From: Micromonospora sediminicola
GTDB lineage: Bacteria; Actinomycetota; Actinomycetes; Mycobacteriales; Micromonosporaceae
Direction: 5' to 3'
Length of the DNA: 64,000 nucleotides
Assembly: GCF_900089585.1 (NCBI RefSeq)
Contig: NZ_FLRH01000003.1
Location: forward strand, 3,672,501 to 3,736,500
The notes below the pieces were generated by a model. That model saw only the letters and a list, made by a program, of their open reading frames with translations. It searched no databases and had not been told where the DNA came from. Positions within the stretch are counted from its first letter, which is position 1. Every line of letters starts with the position of its first letter. Made by a program: the position numbers and the translations under genes. Positions 25,772 to 33,764 of the stretch are shown here, piece after piece.

Positions 25772-25982
25772 GGCATCTCCTCGATGGCCCGGCCGGACCG
25801 GGCGATGTAAAGGAACTCCAACTGCTGCGCGCGAGTTGGAGAATATTGCCACGAACGGGCGGCGCGCCAGAGGACAAATGCCACCGGCGGCCGGCGACTC
25901 CTACCACCGGAGTAGGCGATGTCACGTCCGCTGACCGGGACGGACCATGTCGTGCCGCCGCCCGGCGTGGCAACCTGGTGCG

Positions 25983-26468
25983 GTGCGCCCGCCCAGCCTG
26001 ACCGGAGTCCTCGTGCTCGTCGCCGTGCTCGCGGTCGCCGGCGCGTTCGGCTGGTGGCGCCGCCGCCACGACGGTCGGCTGCGGGCTGTCCGCGAACGCC
26101 CGCCGGGCGCGGCGGACCGCGACGCGTCGGCCGCCGTCGGCGACGCCCCGCACCGGGCCACCCTCGCCGCCCTCGGGGTACGCCCCGGCGTGGTCACGCT
26201 GGTGCAGTTCTCCGCCCCGGTCTGCGCGCCGTGTCGGGCCACCCGCCGCGTCCTCGACGACGTCACCGGCCGCCTCGACGGGGTGGCGCTGCGGGAGGTC
26301 GGCGTGGACGAGCACCTCGACGCGGCCCGCGACCTGGACGTCTGGCGTACCCCGACGGTGCTGGTGGTGGACGCGGCCGGACGCGTCGTGCGCCGGGCCG
26401 CCGGCGTGCCCGACCGGGCCGAACTGCTCGCGGCGCTCGCCCCGCTCACCGCCGGCGCCGCCCGGTGA
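25983..26468 (+). CDS. Membrane-anchored thioredoxin-fold protein
   Basis: A 161-residue protein with one N-terminal membrane helix (LTGVLVLVAVLAVAGAFGWW), then a thioredoxin domain whose active site is FSAPVCAPCRATRRVL (Cys-Ala-Pro-Cys) and whose cis-proline loop is WRTPTVLVV. It likely acts as a thiol oxidoreductase at the membrane. GTG 25983 begins immediately before the helix. The DUF4395 gene downstream is its usual partner in actinobacteria. The space to the divergent amidase gene (25772-25982) is AT-richer and should hold both promoters. Confidence 0.85.
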   Translation: MRPPSLTGVLVLVAVLAVAGAFGWWRRRHDGRLRAVRERPPGAADRDASAAVGDAPHRATLAALGVRPGVVTLVQFSAPVCAPCRATRRVLDDVTGRLDGVALREVGVDEHLDAARDLDVWRTPTVLVVDAAGRVVRRAAGVPDRAELLAALAPLTAGAAR

Positions 26469-26597
26469 CCGGTCGGCGCTCGGCGGGCGTGCGGTTGACC
26501 CGGCGGCGGGTGGTGGACCACGGCCGCCTCGCGGCGAGCCTCTGTGCGTCGGCCAGTCCCGCCTGACCGACCGCCCCGCCGTCCGAACGGAAACCCC

Positions 26598-27038
26598 ATG
26601 CTGCTCGACCCCCGGGGGCCGCGCTTCGCCGCCGCCCTCACCACCGTCGTTCTCGCCGTCGCCCTGGTCACCGGCTCAGGGCTGCTCGTGCTCGCCCAGG
26701 CCGTGGTCTTCGCGCTCACCGCCGCCAGCCCGCGCCTCGGTCCGTACGGCCTGCTCTTCCGGGCCCTGGTCGCGCCCCGGCTGGGCCCGCCGGACGAGTG
26801 GGAGCCGGCCGCCCCGGTGCGGTTCGCCCAGATCGTCGGGCTGGTCTTCGCCACCGTCGGCGCCGTCGGCTTCCTCGCCGGCGCGCCCGTGGTCGGCCTG
26901 ATCGCCACCGCCGCGGCGCTGGCCGCCGCGTTCCTCAACGCGGCGTTCGGGCTCTGCCTCGGCTGCGAGGCCTACCTGGCGGTCCGTCGGCTGACCGGCC
27001 GCCCGCTCGCCGCCCGGGTCGCCGTCCCGCCCCGCTGA
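26598..27038 (+). CDS. DUF4395 membrane protein
   Basis: A 146-residue protein with four hydrophobic helices. It opens with DPRGPRFAAALTTVVLAVAL and ends with NAAFGLCLGCEAYLAVRRL; the paired cysteines in GLCLGC are the family hallmark. DUF4395 proteins are found next to thioredoxin-like and sulfurtransferase genes and may exchange electrons with them; that role is inferred. ATG 26598 was chosen over an upstream GTG at 26544 that only adds a proline/arginine leader. Confidence 0.83.
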   Translation: MLLDPRGPRFAAALTTVVLAVALVTGSGLLVLAQAVVFALTAASPRLGPYGLLFRALVAPRLGPPDEWEPAAPVRFAQIVGLVFATVGAVGFLAGAPVVGLIATAAALAAAFLNAAFGLCLGCEAYLAVRRLTGRPLAARVAVPPR

Positions 27039-27120
27039 CCACCCCGCCCGATCGCCGGATGCCGCCCCGGCCCGTGCCGCCCGTACGCTGGCCCGGCCGG
27101 CACGGGGACGGGGGAGTGGC

Positions 27121-28905
27121 ATGGGTGGTCGGGCGCGACTGGACCGGCGCAGCGTGCTCGCCGCCGCCGGCGGGCTGGCGCTCGCCGGGATCGGCGTTCC
27201 GGTCGGGCTGGCCGCCACCGCCGACCGGCCGCCGGCGCCGCGCGGACGGCGGCCGATCAGCATGGCGATGCACCTGCACGCCTCGTTCAGCGAGGGCATC
27301 GCCAGCTACGCCGCCCACCTCGACCAGGCCCGCCGCAACGCCGTCGACGTGCTCTGGTGGACCGACCACGACTTCCGCGTCGCCGCCCACGACCACCGCC
27401 GGGTCGTCCACTTCGACGGCCCGCAGGAGCTGGAGGGCGGGTTGGCCTGGACCTGGACGGCCGCCACCGAGGGGCGGCTCACCGGGTCGGCCGCCGAGTT
27501 CGTGGCCGCGCCGGACGCCGCCGACGGTCCCGGCCGCGCGCTGCGCCTCAGCGCCGCCGGCACGGGCACCCACTGGTACGCCGGCAAGGCCTGGAACTGG
27601 ACCCACACCGGGAACATCTCCGACACCACACTGCACCTCGACGTGCGGCCCGAGGCGGCCGGGCCGGACGCCACGCTGACCGTCGAGATCGCGTTGTCCC
27701 ACCACCCGGCCGGTCCGGGACGGCCCGCCGGCCAACTGGTGCTGCGCTACCGGCTGGGCGCGACGGACACGGTCCGGCACACTCCCGACGGCCGGCACGG
27801 CACCGTCGACCTGCCCGCGCCCGTCGGCGCCTGGCGGCGGCACACGCTGGACCTGCTCGCCGACGCGCGGCGGCTCTGGCCCGACCTGGTGGCCGGCGAC
27901 AACTCGCTGCGCGGGCTGCGCCTCGGCGTGACGGTGGCCGGCGGCGCACGCGGCGCGTACCTGGTCGACCGGCTGGTCTTCGACCGGGCCCGCCGCGCCG
28001 GGCAGGCCGGCGAGGAACTGCGCGCCGAGGTGCTGGCCGGCTACGCCGACGCCTACCCGGGCGTGACCCACCACCGCGCCTACGAGGTGTCGATGGTCCG
28101 GCACCTCAACTGGTTCGGCGGCGACGGCACGCTGCCGCGCTTCCCGTCCCCGCCGTACCGGGACGACGACGTCGAGGCGACCGAGCGGATGGTGGAGTTC
28201 CTGCACGGCCACGGCGGCGTGGTCTGCTGGAACCACCCGCTGGACGTGGAGCGCCGCGAGTCCCTGGCCCGGCTGCTGGTGGCCCGGGACGCGCTCGGCG
28301 TCGACCTGATCGAGATCGGACGGGCCCCGGTCGCTGACCATCTCTGGGCGTACGACGTGGCGGCCCGCAACGCGATCCCGCTGACCGCCGTCGGTGTCAC
28401 CGACGACCACAACGGCACCGACTGGCGGACCGGCCGGGACCGGTTCGTCACCTCCGTCTGGGCGGCGTCGACCGACCGTGAGGACCTGGTCGCCGCGCTG
28501 CGCGCCGGGCAGGCGTGGTTCGCCGACCTCGCCGTCTACCGGGGCGCCCTGGACCTGGAACTCGGCGGGCGCAGCGCCATGGGCGCGCTGCCGACGGTCG
28601 CCGAGGACGCCGTGACGGTGCGGCTGCGGGCCACCGACCTGCCGGCCGGGTCCACCCTGGAGGTGGTCACCGGCGACGTCGACCGCGCCGGCGCGGCGGA
28701 CCCGACCCCCGCGATCCGGACCGGTCAGGTGCCGTGGCGGGAGCTGCGACAGGGCTGGCACGACCTGCCGGTGCGGGTGGGCGCCGGGGCGTACGTGCGC
28801 ACGCAGGTCCGGGACCGCGAAGGCGCGATCGTCGGGGCCAGCAACCCGGTCTGGCTGCTCCGCGAGCCTCCGCCTGGAGGTGTCCCGCCCGCCCGCCGGT
28901 TCTGA
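27121..28905 (+). CDS. TAT-exported PHP-type metal-dependent phosphoesterase with an inserted beta-rich domain
   Basis: A 594-residue protein. A twin-arginine-like signal (LDRRSVLAAAGGLALAGIGV) is followed by PHP metal motifs AMHLHASFSEG, LWWTDHDFR, VVCWNHPLD and VGVTDDHNGTD. The PHP fold is interrupted at residues about 95-285 by a segment rich in Trp and Thr (AWTWTAATEG, WNWTHTGNISDTTLHLDVRP) that looks like a jelly-roll binding domain, and ends with a beta-rich C-terminal region. It probably hydrolyses a phosphate ester outside the cell; the substrate is unknown. It is the only gene of its unit; a long inverted repeat lies 11 bp after the stop. Confidence 0.8.
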   Translation: MGGRARLDRRSVLAAAGGLALAGIGVPVGLAATADRPPAPRGRRPISMAMHLHASFSEGIASYAAHLDQARRNAVDVLWWTDHDFRVAAHDHRRVVHFDGPQELEGGLAWTWTAATEGRLTGSAAEFVAAPDAADGPGRALRLSAAGTGTHWYAGKAWNWTHTGNISDTTLHLDVRPEAAGPDATLTVEIALSHHPAGPGRPAGQLVLRYRLGATDTVRHTPDGRHGTVDLPAPVGAWRRHTLDLLADARRLWPDLVAGDNSLRGLRLGVTVAGGARGAYLVDRLVFDRARRAGQAGEELRAEVLAGYADAYPGVTHHRAYEVSMVRHLNWFGGDGTLPRFPSPPYRDDDVEATERMVEFLHGHGGVVCWNHPLDVERRESLARLLVARDALGVDLIEIGRAPVADHLWAYDVAARNAIPLTAVGVTDDHNGTDWRTGRDRFVTSVWAASTDREDLVAALRAGQAWFADLAVYRGALDLELGGRSAMGALPTVAEDAVTVRLRATDLPAGSTLEVVTGDVDRAGAADPTPAIRTGQVPWRELRQGWHDLPVRVGAGAYVRTQVRDREGAIVGASNPVWLLREPPPGGVPPARRF

Positions 28906-28915
28906 CCGGTCGGCC

Positions 28916-29002
28916 GTCCTTGATCGACTCCATGTCGCCGAAGTGGTGCCGTCCGAGGGCCTCTGATGGCGCCACTTCGCCGAGGTGGAGTCGATCAAGG
29001 AC
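28916..29002. repeat. Long inverted repeat 1 (GATC-type)
   Basis: Two 35-nt arms (28916-28950 and 28968-29002) with 4 mismatches enclose a 17-nt loop. The outer end reads GTCCTTGATCGACTCC. It follows the PHP gene stop by 11 bp. It resembles the repeats at 58922 and 60018 in loop size and in having GATC near the outer end. It may act as a terminator or a REP-like element. Confidence 0.7.
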
Positions 29003-29030
29003 GATCCGGTCCGGGACGACCGCGCCCCAC

Positions 29031-29051
29031 ATATACCGGTGAACGGTATAT
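29031..29051. promoter_or_regulatory. Inverted-repeat operator upstream of padR-family gene
   Basis: ATATACCG-GTGAA-CGGTATAT is a perfect 8-bp inverted repeat with a 5-bp spacer, 10 nt before ATG 29061. Its AT-rich arms stand out in this GC-rich region, and it overlaps the likely promoter, so PadR autoregulation is the simplest reading. Confidence 0.6.
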
Positions 29052-29060
29052 GCTCTCGCC

Positions 29061-29408
29061 ATGAGTGACGCTCCGCTGCGGGAACCGACGTTCCTGGTGC
29101 TCACCGCGTTGGCCGAGGCGCCCCGCCACGGCTACGCGGTCATCGAGGACGTGCTGCGCATCTCCGACGGCCGGGTCCGGTTGCGTGCCGGCACCCTCTA
29201 CGCCGTCCTCGACCGACTGCGGTCCGACGGTCTGATCGAGGTGGACCGTGAGGAGGTGGTGCAGTCCCGGCTGCGCCGCTACTACCGGCTCACCGCGCTG
29301 GGCGCCACCCGCCTCGCCGACGAGGTGGCCCGGCTGCGCCGCCACGCCGACACCGCCGGCCGCCGGCTGCGCGCCGCCGGCCTGCTCCCCGAGGGGGGTC
29401 CCGCGTGA
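29061..29408 (+). CDS. PadR family transcriptional regulator
   Basis: A 115-residue winged-helix regulator: FLVLTALAEAPRHGYAVIED, then RLRAGTLYAVLDRLRSDGLI and a basic wing (QSRLRRYYRLT). Short PadR proteins of this type repress small membrane or efflux genes. Its final residues EGGPA and TGA stop match the end of the mini-ORF repeat that follows, with which the stop overlaps (GTGA). Confidence 0.9.
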   Translation: MSDAPLREPTFLVLTALAEAPRHGYAVIEDVLRISDGRVRLRAGTLYAVLDRLRSDGLIEVDREEVVQSRLRRYYRLTALGATRLADEVARLRRHADTAGRRLRAAGLLPEGGPA

Positions 29409-29470
29409 GCGCGAGGAGTGAGCCGGTGTTGCGAGCCCCGCAGTCGCGAACGGACGGAGGCCCCGCGTGA
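29405..29470 (+). CDS. Mini-ORF A1 (21 codons)
   Basis: GTG start overlaps the PadR gene stop and TGA overlaps the start of A2. Peptide MSARSEPVLRAPQSRT then DGGPA. It may function as a translational relay rather than as a peptide; expression is not proven. Confidence 0.4.
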   Translation: MSARSEPVLRAPQSRTDGGPA

Positions 29471-29532
29471 GTGCGAGGAGTGAGCCGGTGTTGCGAGCCC
29501 CGCAGTCGCGAACGGATGGAGGCCCCGCGTGA
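29467..29532 (+). CDS. Mini-ORF A2 (21 codons)
   Basis: Encodes the same peptide as A1 with two silent differences (AGT for AGC, GAT for GAC). Start overlaps the A1 stop; stop overlaps the start of the membrane protein gene at 29529. Confidence 0.4.
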   Translation: MSARSEPVLRAPQSRTDGGPA

Positions 29533-30644
29533 GCGCGAGGAGTGAGCCGGAGCCCGGTGTGAGCGTGACGAGTGGGAGCGACGTCGACCTGGAGCGCCGC
29601 TACCGCCGGTTGCTCGCCGTCCACCCCTGGGCCCACCGCCGGGTGTACGAGGAGGAGATGCTGGCCGTCCTGATGGCGGACGCGCGCCCGGGGCAGACCC
29701 GGCCGGGTCTGCGGGACACGGTGGATCTGGTGGTCGCCGGCCTGCGGGCCCGGCTCCGGGTGGGCGCACGGGGGTTCACCGAGCCGGCCTGGTCCGACGC
29801 GGCGGCCGTCACCGGTCTGCTGGTGGCCCTGGCGCTGACCGCCGTGGCCGGGAAGAACCTGCTCGACCAGGTAGTGGTGGACGCGTCGCTGCCGCCGCCG
29901 CTGCGGCCCGCCGCGCCGGACGTGGTCGACTGGCTGCGGGTGCTCGGCTGGGCGGCGGTCGCGGTGACCGCCGCGGTCGGCCTGCGTCGGGTCGCCGCGG
30001 TGCTGGCCTGGGGCGGGGTGGCGGGCTGGCTGGTGCTGGTCGGCCCGGGCGTGGTGGACCAGCCGGGCTACGTGGTGGACACGCTCCCGCAGTTCACCCT
30101 GGCGGTGATCGCCGCCGCGGCGCTCACCGTGCCCGCCCCGCCCCGACGGGCGGTCGGGCTGCTCGGCCCGCGCCGGCTCGCCGCCGTGGTGAGCGGTCCG
30201 GCCCTGGTCGCGGGGTTGCTGGAGCTGAACCGGGCGACCAGCCCGCTCTTCGGCGGCGGCCCGGCGTCCTACCAGAGCTTCTACGGGCTGACCGCCGGCA
30301 GCGAGCCGGTGATGTGGCTCTACCTCGCCGGGCTCGCGGTGGCGGCGCTCGCGGTCTGCGTACCGGTGGCGGGGCTCGCCCCGGCCGTCCGCCGCCGGAT
30401 CCTGGTGGTGCTGGCGCCGGTCGCGGCCCTGGTGCTGGTGATCGACGAAGCGTTGGCCGGTTGGGCGACGTCGACGGTCCACATGGGCCACGTCGTCCCG
30501 CTGGTTCCGGCGCAGTGGGCGATGCTGGCGCTCGTCCCGCCGGTCACGTTCCTGGCCGGCGTGCTGCTGGTCCGGCGGCGGGAGGAGCGGCAGCGGATGG
30601 TGGCGCTGGGGCGGGCCGCCGACCGGGAGCGACCCACCGGCTGA
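29529..30644 (+). CDS. Polytopic membrane protein coupled to PadR, function unknown
   Basis: A 371-residue protein. A cytoplasmic N-terminal part (LERRYRRLLAVHPWAHRRVY and EEEMLAVLMADARPGQ) precedes about nine hydrophobic helices. The N-terminal part resembles domains found with PadR partners in actinobacterial permease-like proteins, but I do not recognise a named family. GTG 29529 lies in a truncated copy of the mini-ORF repeat; a second in-frame GTG at 29559 could be the ancestral start. It is probably repressed by the upstream PadR protein and ends in a strong hairpin. Confidence 0.75.
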   Translation: MSARSEPEPGVSVTSGSDVDLERRYRRLLAVHPWAHRRVYEEEMLAVLMADARPGQTRPGLRDTVDLVVAGLRARLRVGARGFTEPAWSDAAAVTGLLVALALTAVAGKNLLDQVVVDASLPPPLRPAAPDVVDWLRVLGWAAVAVTAAVGLRRVAAVLAWGGVAGWLVLVGPGVVDQPGYVVDTLPQFTLAVIAAAALTVPAPPRRAVGLLGPRRLAAVVSGPALVAGLLELNRATSPLFGGGPASYQSFYGLTAGSEPVMWLYLAGLAVAALAVCVPVAGLAPAVRRRILVVLAPVAALVLVIDEALAGWATSTVHMGHVVPLVPAQWAMLALVPPVTFLAGVLLVRRREERQRMVALGRAADRERPTG

Positions 30645-30700
30645 GGGTTGCGCGGGTCTGCTGCAGTGGCGGTGTGTCCGTTACCGACCATCCGCCGCCC

Positions 30701-30736
30701 GGCCCCGGACCGGCGGGACACCGCCGGTCCGGGGCC
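30701..30736 (+). terminator. Hairpin terminator of the PadR-membrane protein operon
   Basis: A perfect 16-bp stem (30701-30716 with 30721-30736) around a 4-nt GACA loop, 57 bp after the stop. Confidence 0.75.
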
Positions 30737-30852
30737 GCCGTCCGGCGTACGGAAGCGTCCGTTGCGCCGATGGCCGGCGGCGCCGGCGCGACCAGAATGA
30801 CCAGCGAGGCGGCAACCGGCTGCCGTCCCTGGAACGCGGTGGGGTTCGTCGC

Positions 30853-32511
30853 ATGAGCGGCTGGCAGCTGTCCGGCTACACGCCGGTTCGTACGCTCGGC
30901 TCCGGGGCGTCGGGCAGTGTCGTGCTCGCCACCCACGACGACACCGGCACCCCGGTCGCGATCAAGTATCTGGTTCGCGACCTCGGTGCGGACTCCTCGT
31001 TCCACACCGCCTTCCGCGACGAGGCCCGGTTGCTCGGCGAGATCGACGACCAGCACGTCAGCCGGCTCTACGAGTACGTCGAGTCACCGCACGGCGCGGC
31101 CATCGTGATGGAGCTGGTCGACGGGGTCTCGCTGCGGCAGATGCTGCGCGCGCACGGCCCGACCACCCCCGAGGCGGCGCTCTGCGTGTTGAAGGGCTCG
31201 CTCGCCGGGCTCGCCGCCGCACACGCGCACGGGGTCGTGCACCGTGACTACAAGCCGGAGAACGTGCTGGTCACCGGCGCCGGGTCGAGCAAGCTCGCCG
31301 ACTTCGGCATCGCCATGCCGATCGGCCGGGGCTCGGACACCACCGTCTCCGGCACGCCCCGCTACATGGCCCCCGAGCAGTGGACCGGCGCCCCGGCCAG
31401 CCCCGCCTGCGACATCTACGCCGCCACCGCCACGTTCTTCGAGTGCCTCACCGGGCGGCCCCCGTACCAGGGTCCGGACCTGCTCTCCCTGCGCGAGCAG
31501 CACGCCACCGCGCCGATCCCCACCGACCCGGCGCCCGCCCCGGTGCACGAGCTGCTGCGGCACGGGATGGCCAAGAGCCCCGACGACCGGCCGCAACCGG
31601 CCCAGGTCTTCCTGGAGCTGCTCGACCGGGTGGCCGGCGCCGGGTACGGGCCCGAGTGGGAGGAACGCGGGTTGCGCGAGCTGGCCCGCCGGGCCGCGCT
31701 GCTCGCCGCGCTGTGGCCGTTCCCCGACCGGGCGGAGGGCGCCACCGCGGTGGCCAGCACCGCGCTCGGCGCCTCGACCGGCCGGGGCGGCCTGTTCCGG
31801 CGGGGACGCAAGCGCACCATGCTGGCGGCCGGTGCCGTGGTCGCCGCCGTGCTGGCCGGCGGCGCCGGCTACAGCTACGCCGCCCGCGAGAGCCCGGCCG
31901 CCGCCGGGGCTCCCGCCGGCCCGTCGCCCGCCGGTCCCACCCCGACCGACCCGCCCACACCGGACCCGACGGCCGTCACGCCCCCGGACGTCACCCCGAC
32001 CGCGTCGCCGCCGGCCACGCCGTCCGTCCTGCCCACCCCGCCGGCCGGCACGCCGTCCGCCACGCCGGACGGAACCCGGGCGCCGACCCGCCCGCCGGTC
32101 CGCACCAGCGCACCGACCCCCACCCCGTCGCGCAGCACCACGCCGCCGCCCCCGCCGGACGTCACCGCGCCGGTCGTCGGCGGCGTCAGCGCCGATCCGG
32201 GTCAGCTCGAACCGAGGGGCTGCCCGTTCGGGATCCAGAGCAGCACCGTCTCCGTCCCCGTCACCGACGACCGCAGCGGTCCGGCCGCCCTGAAGGTCAC
32301 ATTCCGTTACACAGTGGAGGGCGCCACCGGAACGGTCCGGATGGCCGCCGCCGGGCGCGGCGTGTTCACCGGCACGCTCGGTCCGTTCGCGGCACCGAAA
32401 CAGAGCAGCCGCATCCCGGTCCAGGTCACCGCCGTCGACGCCGCCGGCAACGCGACCACCTCGGCGAAACCGGTGTACGTGACGCTCTACAACTACTGCA
32501 CCCCCGGCTAG
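30853..32511 (+). CDS. Receptor-type Ser/Thr protein kinase (PknB-like)
   Basis: A 552-residue kinase. Residues about 9-265 hold the catalytic domain: GSGASGSV glycine loop, VAIKYL lysine, HRDYKPENV catalytic loop, ADFGIAMPI and TPRYMAPEQWTG. HRDYKPEN has Tyr where Leu is commonest. A membrane helix (TMLAAGAVVAAVLAGGAGYSY) lies near residue 325, then a long Pro/Thr-rich linker and an extracellular Ig-like domain (GCPFGIQSSTVSVPVTDD to the end) with three cysteines. It should sense an external cue and phosphorylate cytoplasmic Thr residues; the two genes downstream encode candidate substrates. Confidence 0.92.
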   Translation: MSGWQLSGYTPVRTLGSGASGSVVLATHDDTGTPVAIKYLVRDLGADSSFHTAFRDEARLLGEIDDQHVSRLYEYVESPHGAAIVMELVDGVSLRQMLRAHGPTTPEAALCVLKGSLAGLAAAHAHGVVHRDYKPENVLVTGAGSSKLADFGIAMPIGRGSDTTVSGTPRYMAPEQWTGAPASPACDIYAATATFFECLTGRPPYQGPDLLSLREQHATAPIPTDPAPAPVHELLRHGMAKSPDDRPQPAQVFLELLDRVAGAGYGPEWEERGLRELARRAALLAALWPFPDRAEGATAVASTALGASTGRGGLFRRGRKRTMLAAGAVVAAVLAGGAGYSYAARESPAAAGAPAGPSPAGPTPTDPPTPDPTAVTPPDVTPTASPPATPSVLPTPPAGTPSATPDGTRAPTRPPVRTSAPTPTPSRSTTPPPPPDVTAPVVGGVSADPGQLEPRGCPFGIQSSTVSVPVTDDRSGPAALKVTFRYTVEGATGTVRMAAAGRGVFTGTLGPFAAPKQSSRIPVQVTAVDAAGNATTSAKPVYVTLYNYCTPG

Positions 32512-32564
32512 GAGTACGACGTGCCCGTTGCCCAGCACCGCAGTCCGGACCGGGGACGGCCGGC

Positions 32565-33692
32565 GTGACGCGGCCGGAGGAGCCCACCGAGGCGCTGCCC
32601 ACCCGCGCCCTGCCCGCCGACCCGGCCCGCGACGCGCAGGCCGCCGCGCCCACCGTCCACCTCGTCCCGCCCCGACCACCGGCCGACGCGGATGCCACCG
32701 CGCCCCTGACCGTCGACCAAGCGGGCGCGGCGGAACCGACCGTGCACCTCGCCGGCCAGGGAGCGGGCCCGCCCGCCGACGCCGATGCGACGGTGCACCT
32801 GGCTGGTCGGGGAGTGACGCCGCCCGCCGACAGCGATGCGACGGTGCACCTGGCTGGTCGGGGAGCGACGCCGCCCGCCGACAGCGATGCGACGGTGTAC
32901 CTCGCCGGTCCGGGGGCGGCCCGGCCCGGCGACGCCGATCCGACGGCGCGTCTCGTCGGCCCGCGTCAGCCCGGCCGGCCCGACGCCGACGGGACGGTGG
33001 ACCTCGGTGGTACGGGCGTGGCCGGGGCGGTCCGGGCCGAGCCGACCGTGCACCTCGCCCCGCCGCAGCAGGTCACCGGGCCGCCGACCGCCGTGTACCT
33101 GCCGGGGTCCACCGGCCCGGCCGCCCCGACCGCGGGGGCGTACCGGGATCCGACCGCGCGGGCGGTGAGCGGCGTGCCCGCGCCGGCGTCCGGCGGCGAG
33201 CTGCGGTTCGGCCCGGGCGTGCCGGCGACCCCGCCACCGCCGCCGGCCTGGCCGGTCGCGCCGCCCATCCGTCCGCCGCGACCGCTCTGGCGTCGCGTCG
33301 TCTCGGTGCTGTCCACCCTGCTCACCGCCGTGCTGCTGGTGACGGTCGGTCTCTACCTGTGGCAGCGGCTGCGGCCGTTGGAGGTCGAGCAGGTCGCGGT
33401 GGCGGTGCCCCGGCCGCCCGGCATCGCGTGCGACGTGACCGTCGACGTGGTGGCCACGGTCCGCACCAACGGGCGCGCCGGCACGATCCGCTACCAGTGG
33501 TTCCGCTCCGACGCGCCGCCCGGCGCGCTGCTCAGCGAGCGGGTCGGCAGCGGGCAGCGGACCGCCACGCTCACCCTCAGGTGGACGTTCAGCGGGGTCG
33601 GCGCGACCACCGGGACGGCCACCGTGAACATCATCGAGCCCGCGCCGGTGCAGGCCGGCACGCGGGTCAGCTACCGCTGCCCCGGGGGCTGA
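32565..33692 (+). CDS. Single-pass membrane protein with tandem TVHLA repeats
   Basis: A 375-residue protein starting at GTG 32565, 53 bp after the kinase. The cytoplasmic half is low-complexity and repetitive: an acidic residue, then Thr-Val-His-Leu-Ala, recurs every 17 residues, with degenerate forms (TVYLAGP, TARLVGP, TVDLGGT) on both sides. A membrane helix (VVSVLSTLLTAVLLVTVGLY) follows, then an external Ig-like domain with two cysteines resembling that of the kinase. The repeated Thr residues after acidic residues look like kinase targets or FHA-domain docking sites; this is inference. No named family recognised. Confidence 0.78.
   Translation: MTRPEEPTEALPTRALPADPARDAQAAAPTVHLVPPRPPADADATAPLTVDQAGAAEPTVHLAGQGAGPPADADATVHLAGRGVTPPADSDATVHLAGRGATPPADSDATVYLAGPGAARPGDADPTARLVGPRQPGRPDADGTVDLGGTGVAGAVRAEPTVHLAPPQQVTGPPTAVYLPGSTGPAAPTAGAYRDPTARAVSGVPAPASGGELRFGPGVPATPPPPPAWPVAPPIRPPRPLWRRVVSVLSTLLTAVLLVTVGLYLWQRLRPLEVEQVAVAVPRPPGIACDVTVDVVATVRTNGRAGTIRYQWFRSDAPPGALLSERVGSGQRTATLTLRWTFSGVGATTGTATVNIIEPAPVQAGTRVSYRCPGG
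32733..32936 (+). repeat. Coding tandem repeat, 51 bp x 4
   Basis: Four in-frame 51-bp units begin at 32733, 32784, 32835 and 32886. The middle two are nearly identical at base level, implying recent slippage or recombination; outer units are diverged. Confidence 0.8.
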
Positions 33693-33764
33693 CCGCGTTT
33701 CCGCGCGTGTGGGCCCGGGTAGGCCTTCCGGAACGATCCTGACCACATGCGTGGAGGCCCTTCG

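Larger units (their letters stand above)
29405..29560 (+). repeat. Tandem 62-bp mini-ORF repeat, site A (two full copies and one truncated copy)
   Basis: Starts at 29405, 29467 and 29529 are exactly 62 bp apart. Each full copy is one 22-codon frame from GTG to TGA, and each TGA overlaps the next GTG (GTGA). The third, truncated copy supplies the start codon and first codons of the membrane protein gene. The core GTGAGCGCGAGGAGTGAGCC reappears inverted at 46403-46583. GGAGG near the end of each copy is placed as ribosome-binding site for the next. Confidence 0.85.

Noticed and set aside
29405..29560. Possible CRISPR array (direct repeats)
   Set aside because: Units are contiguous with no spacers and are open reading frames overlapping genes.
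32733..32936. Possible CRISPR or satellite array
   Set aside because: The 51-bp units are in-frame codons of a protein and contain no variable spacers.
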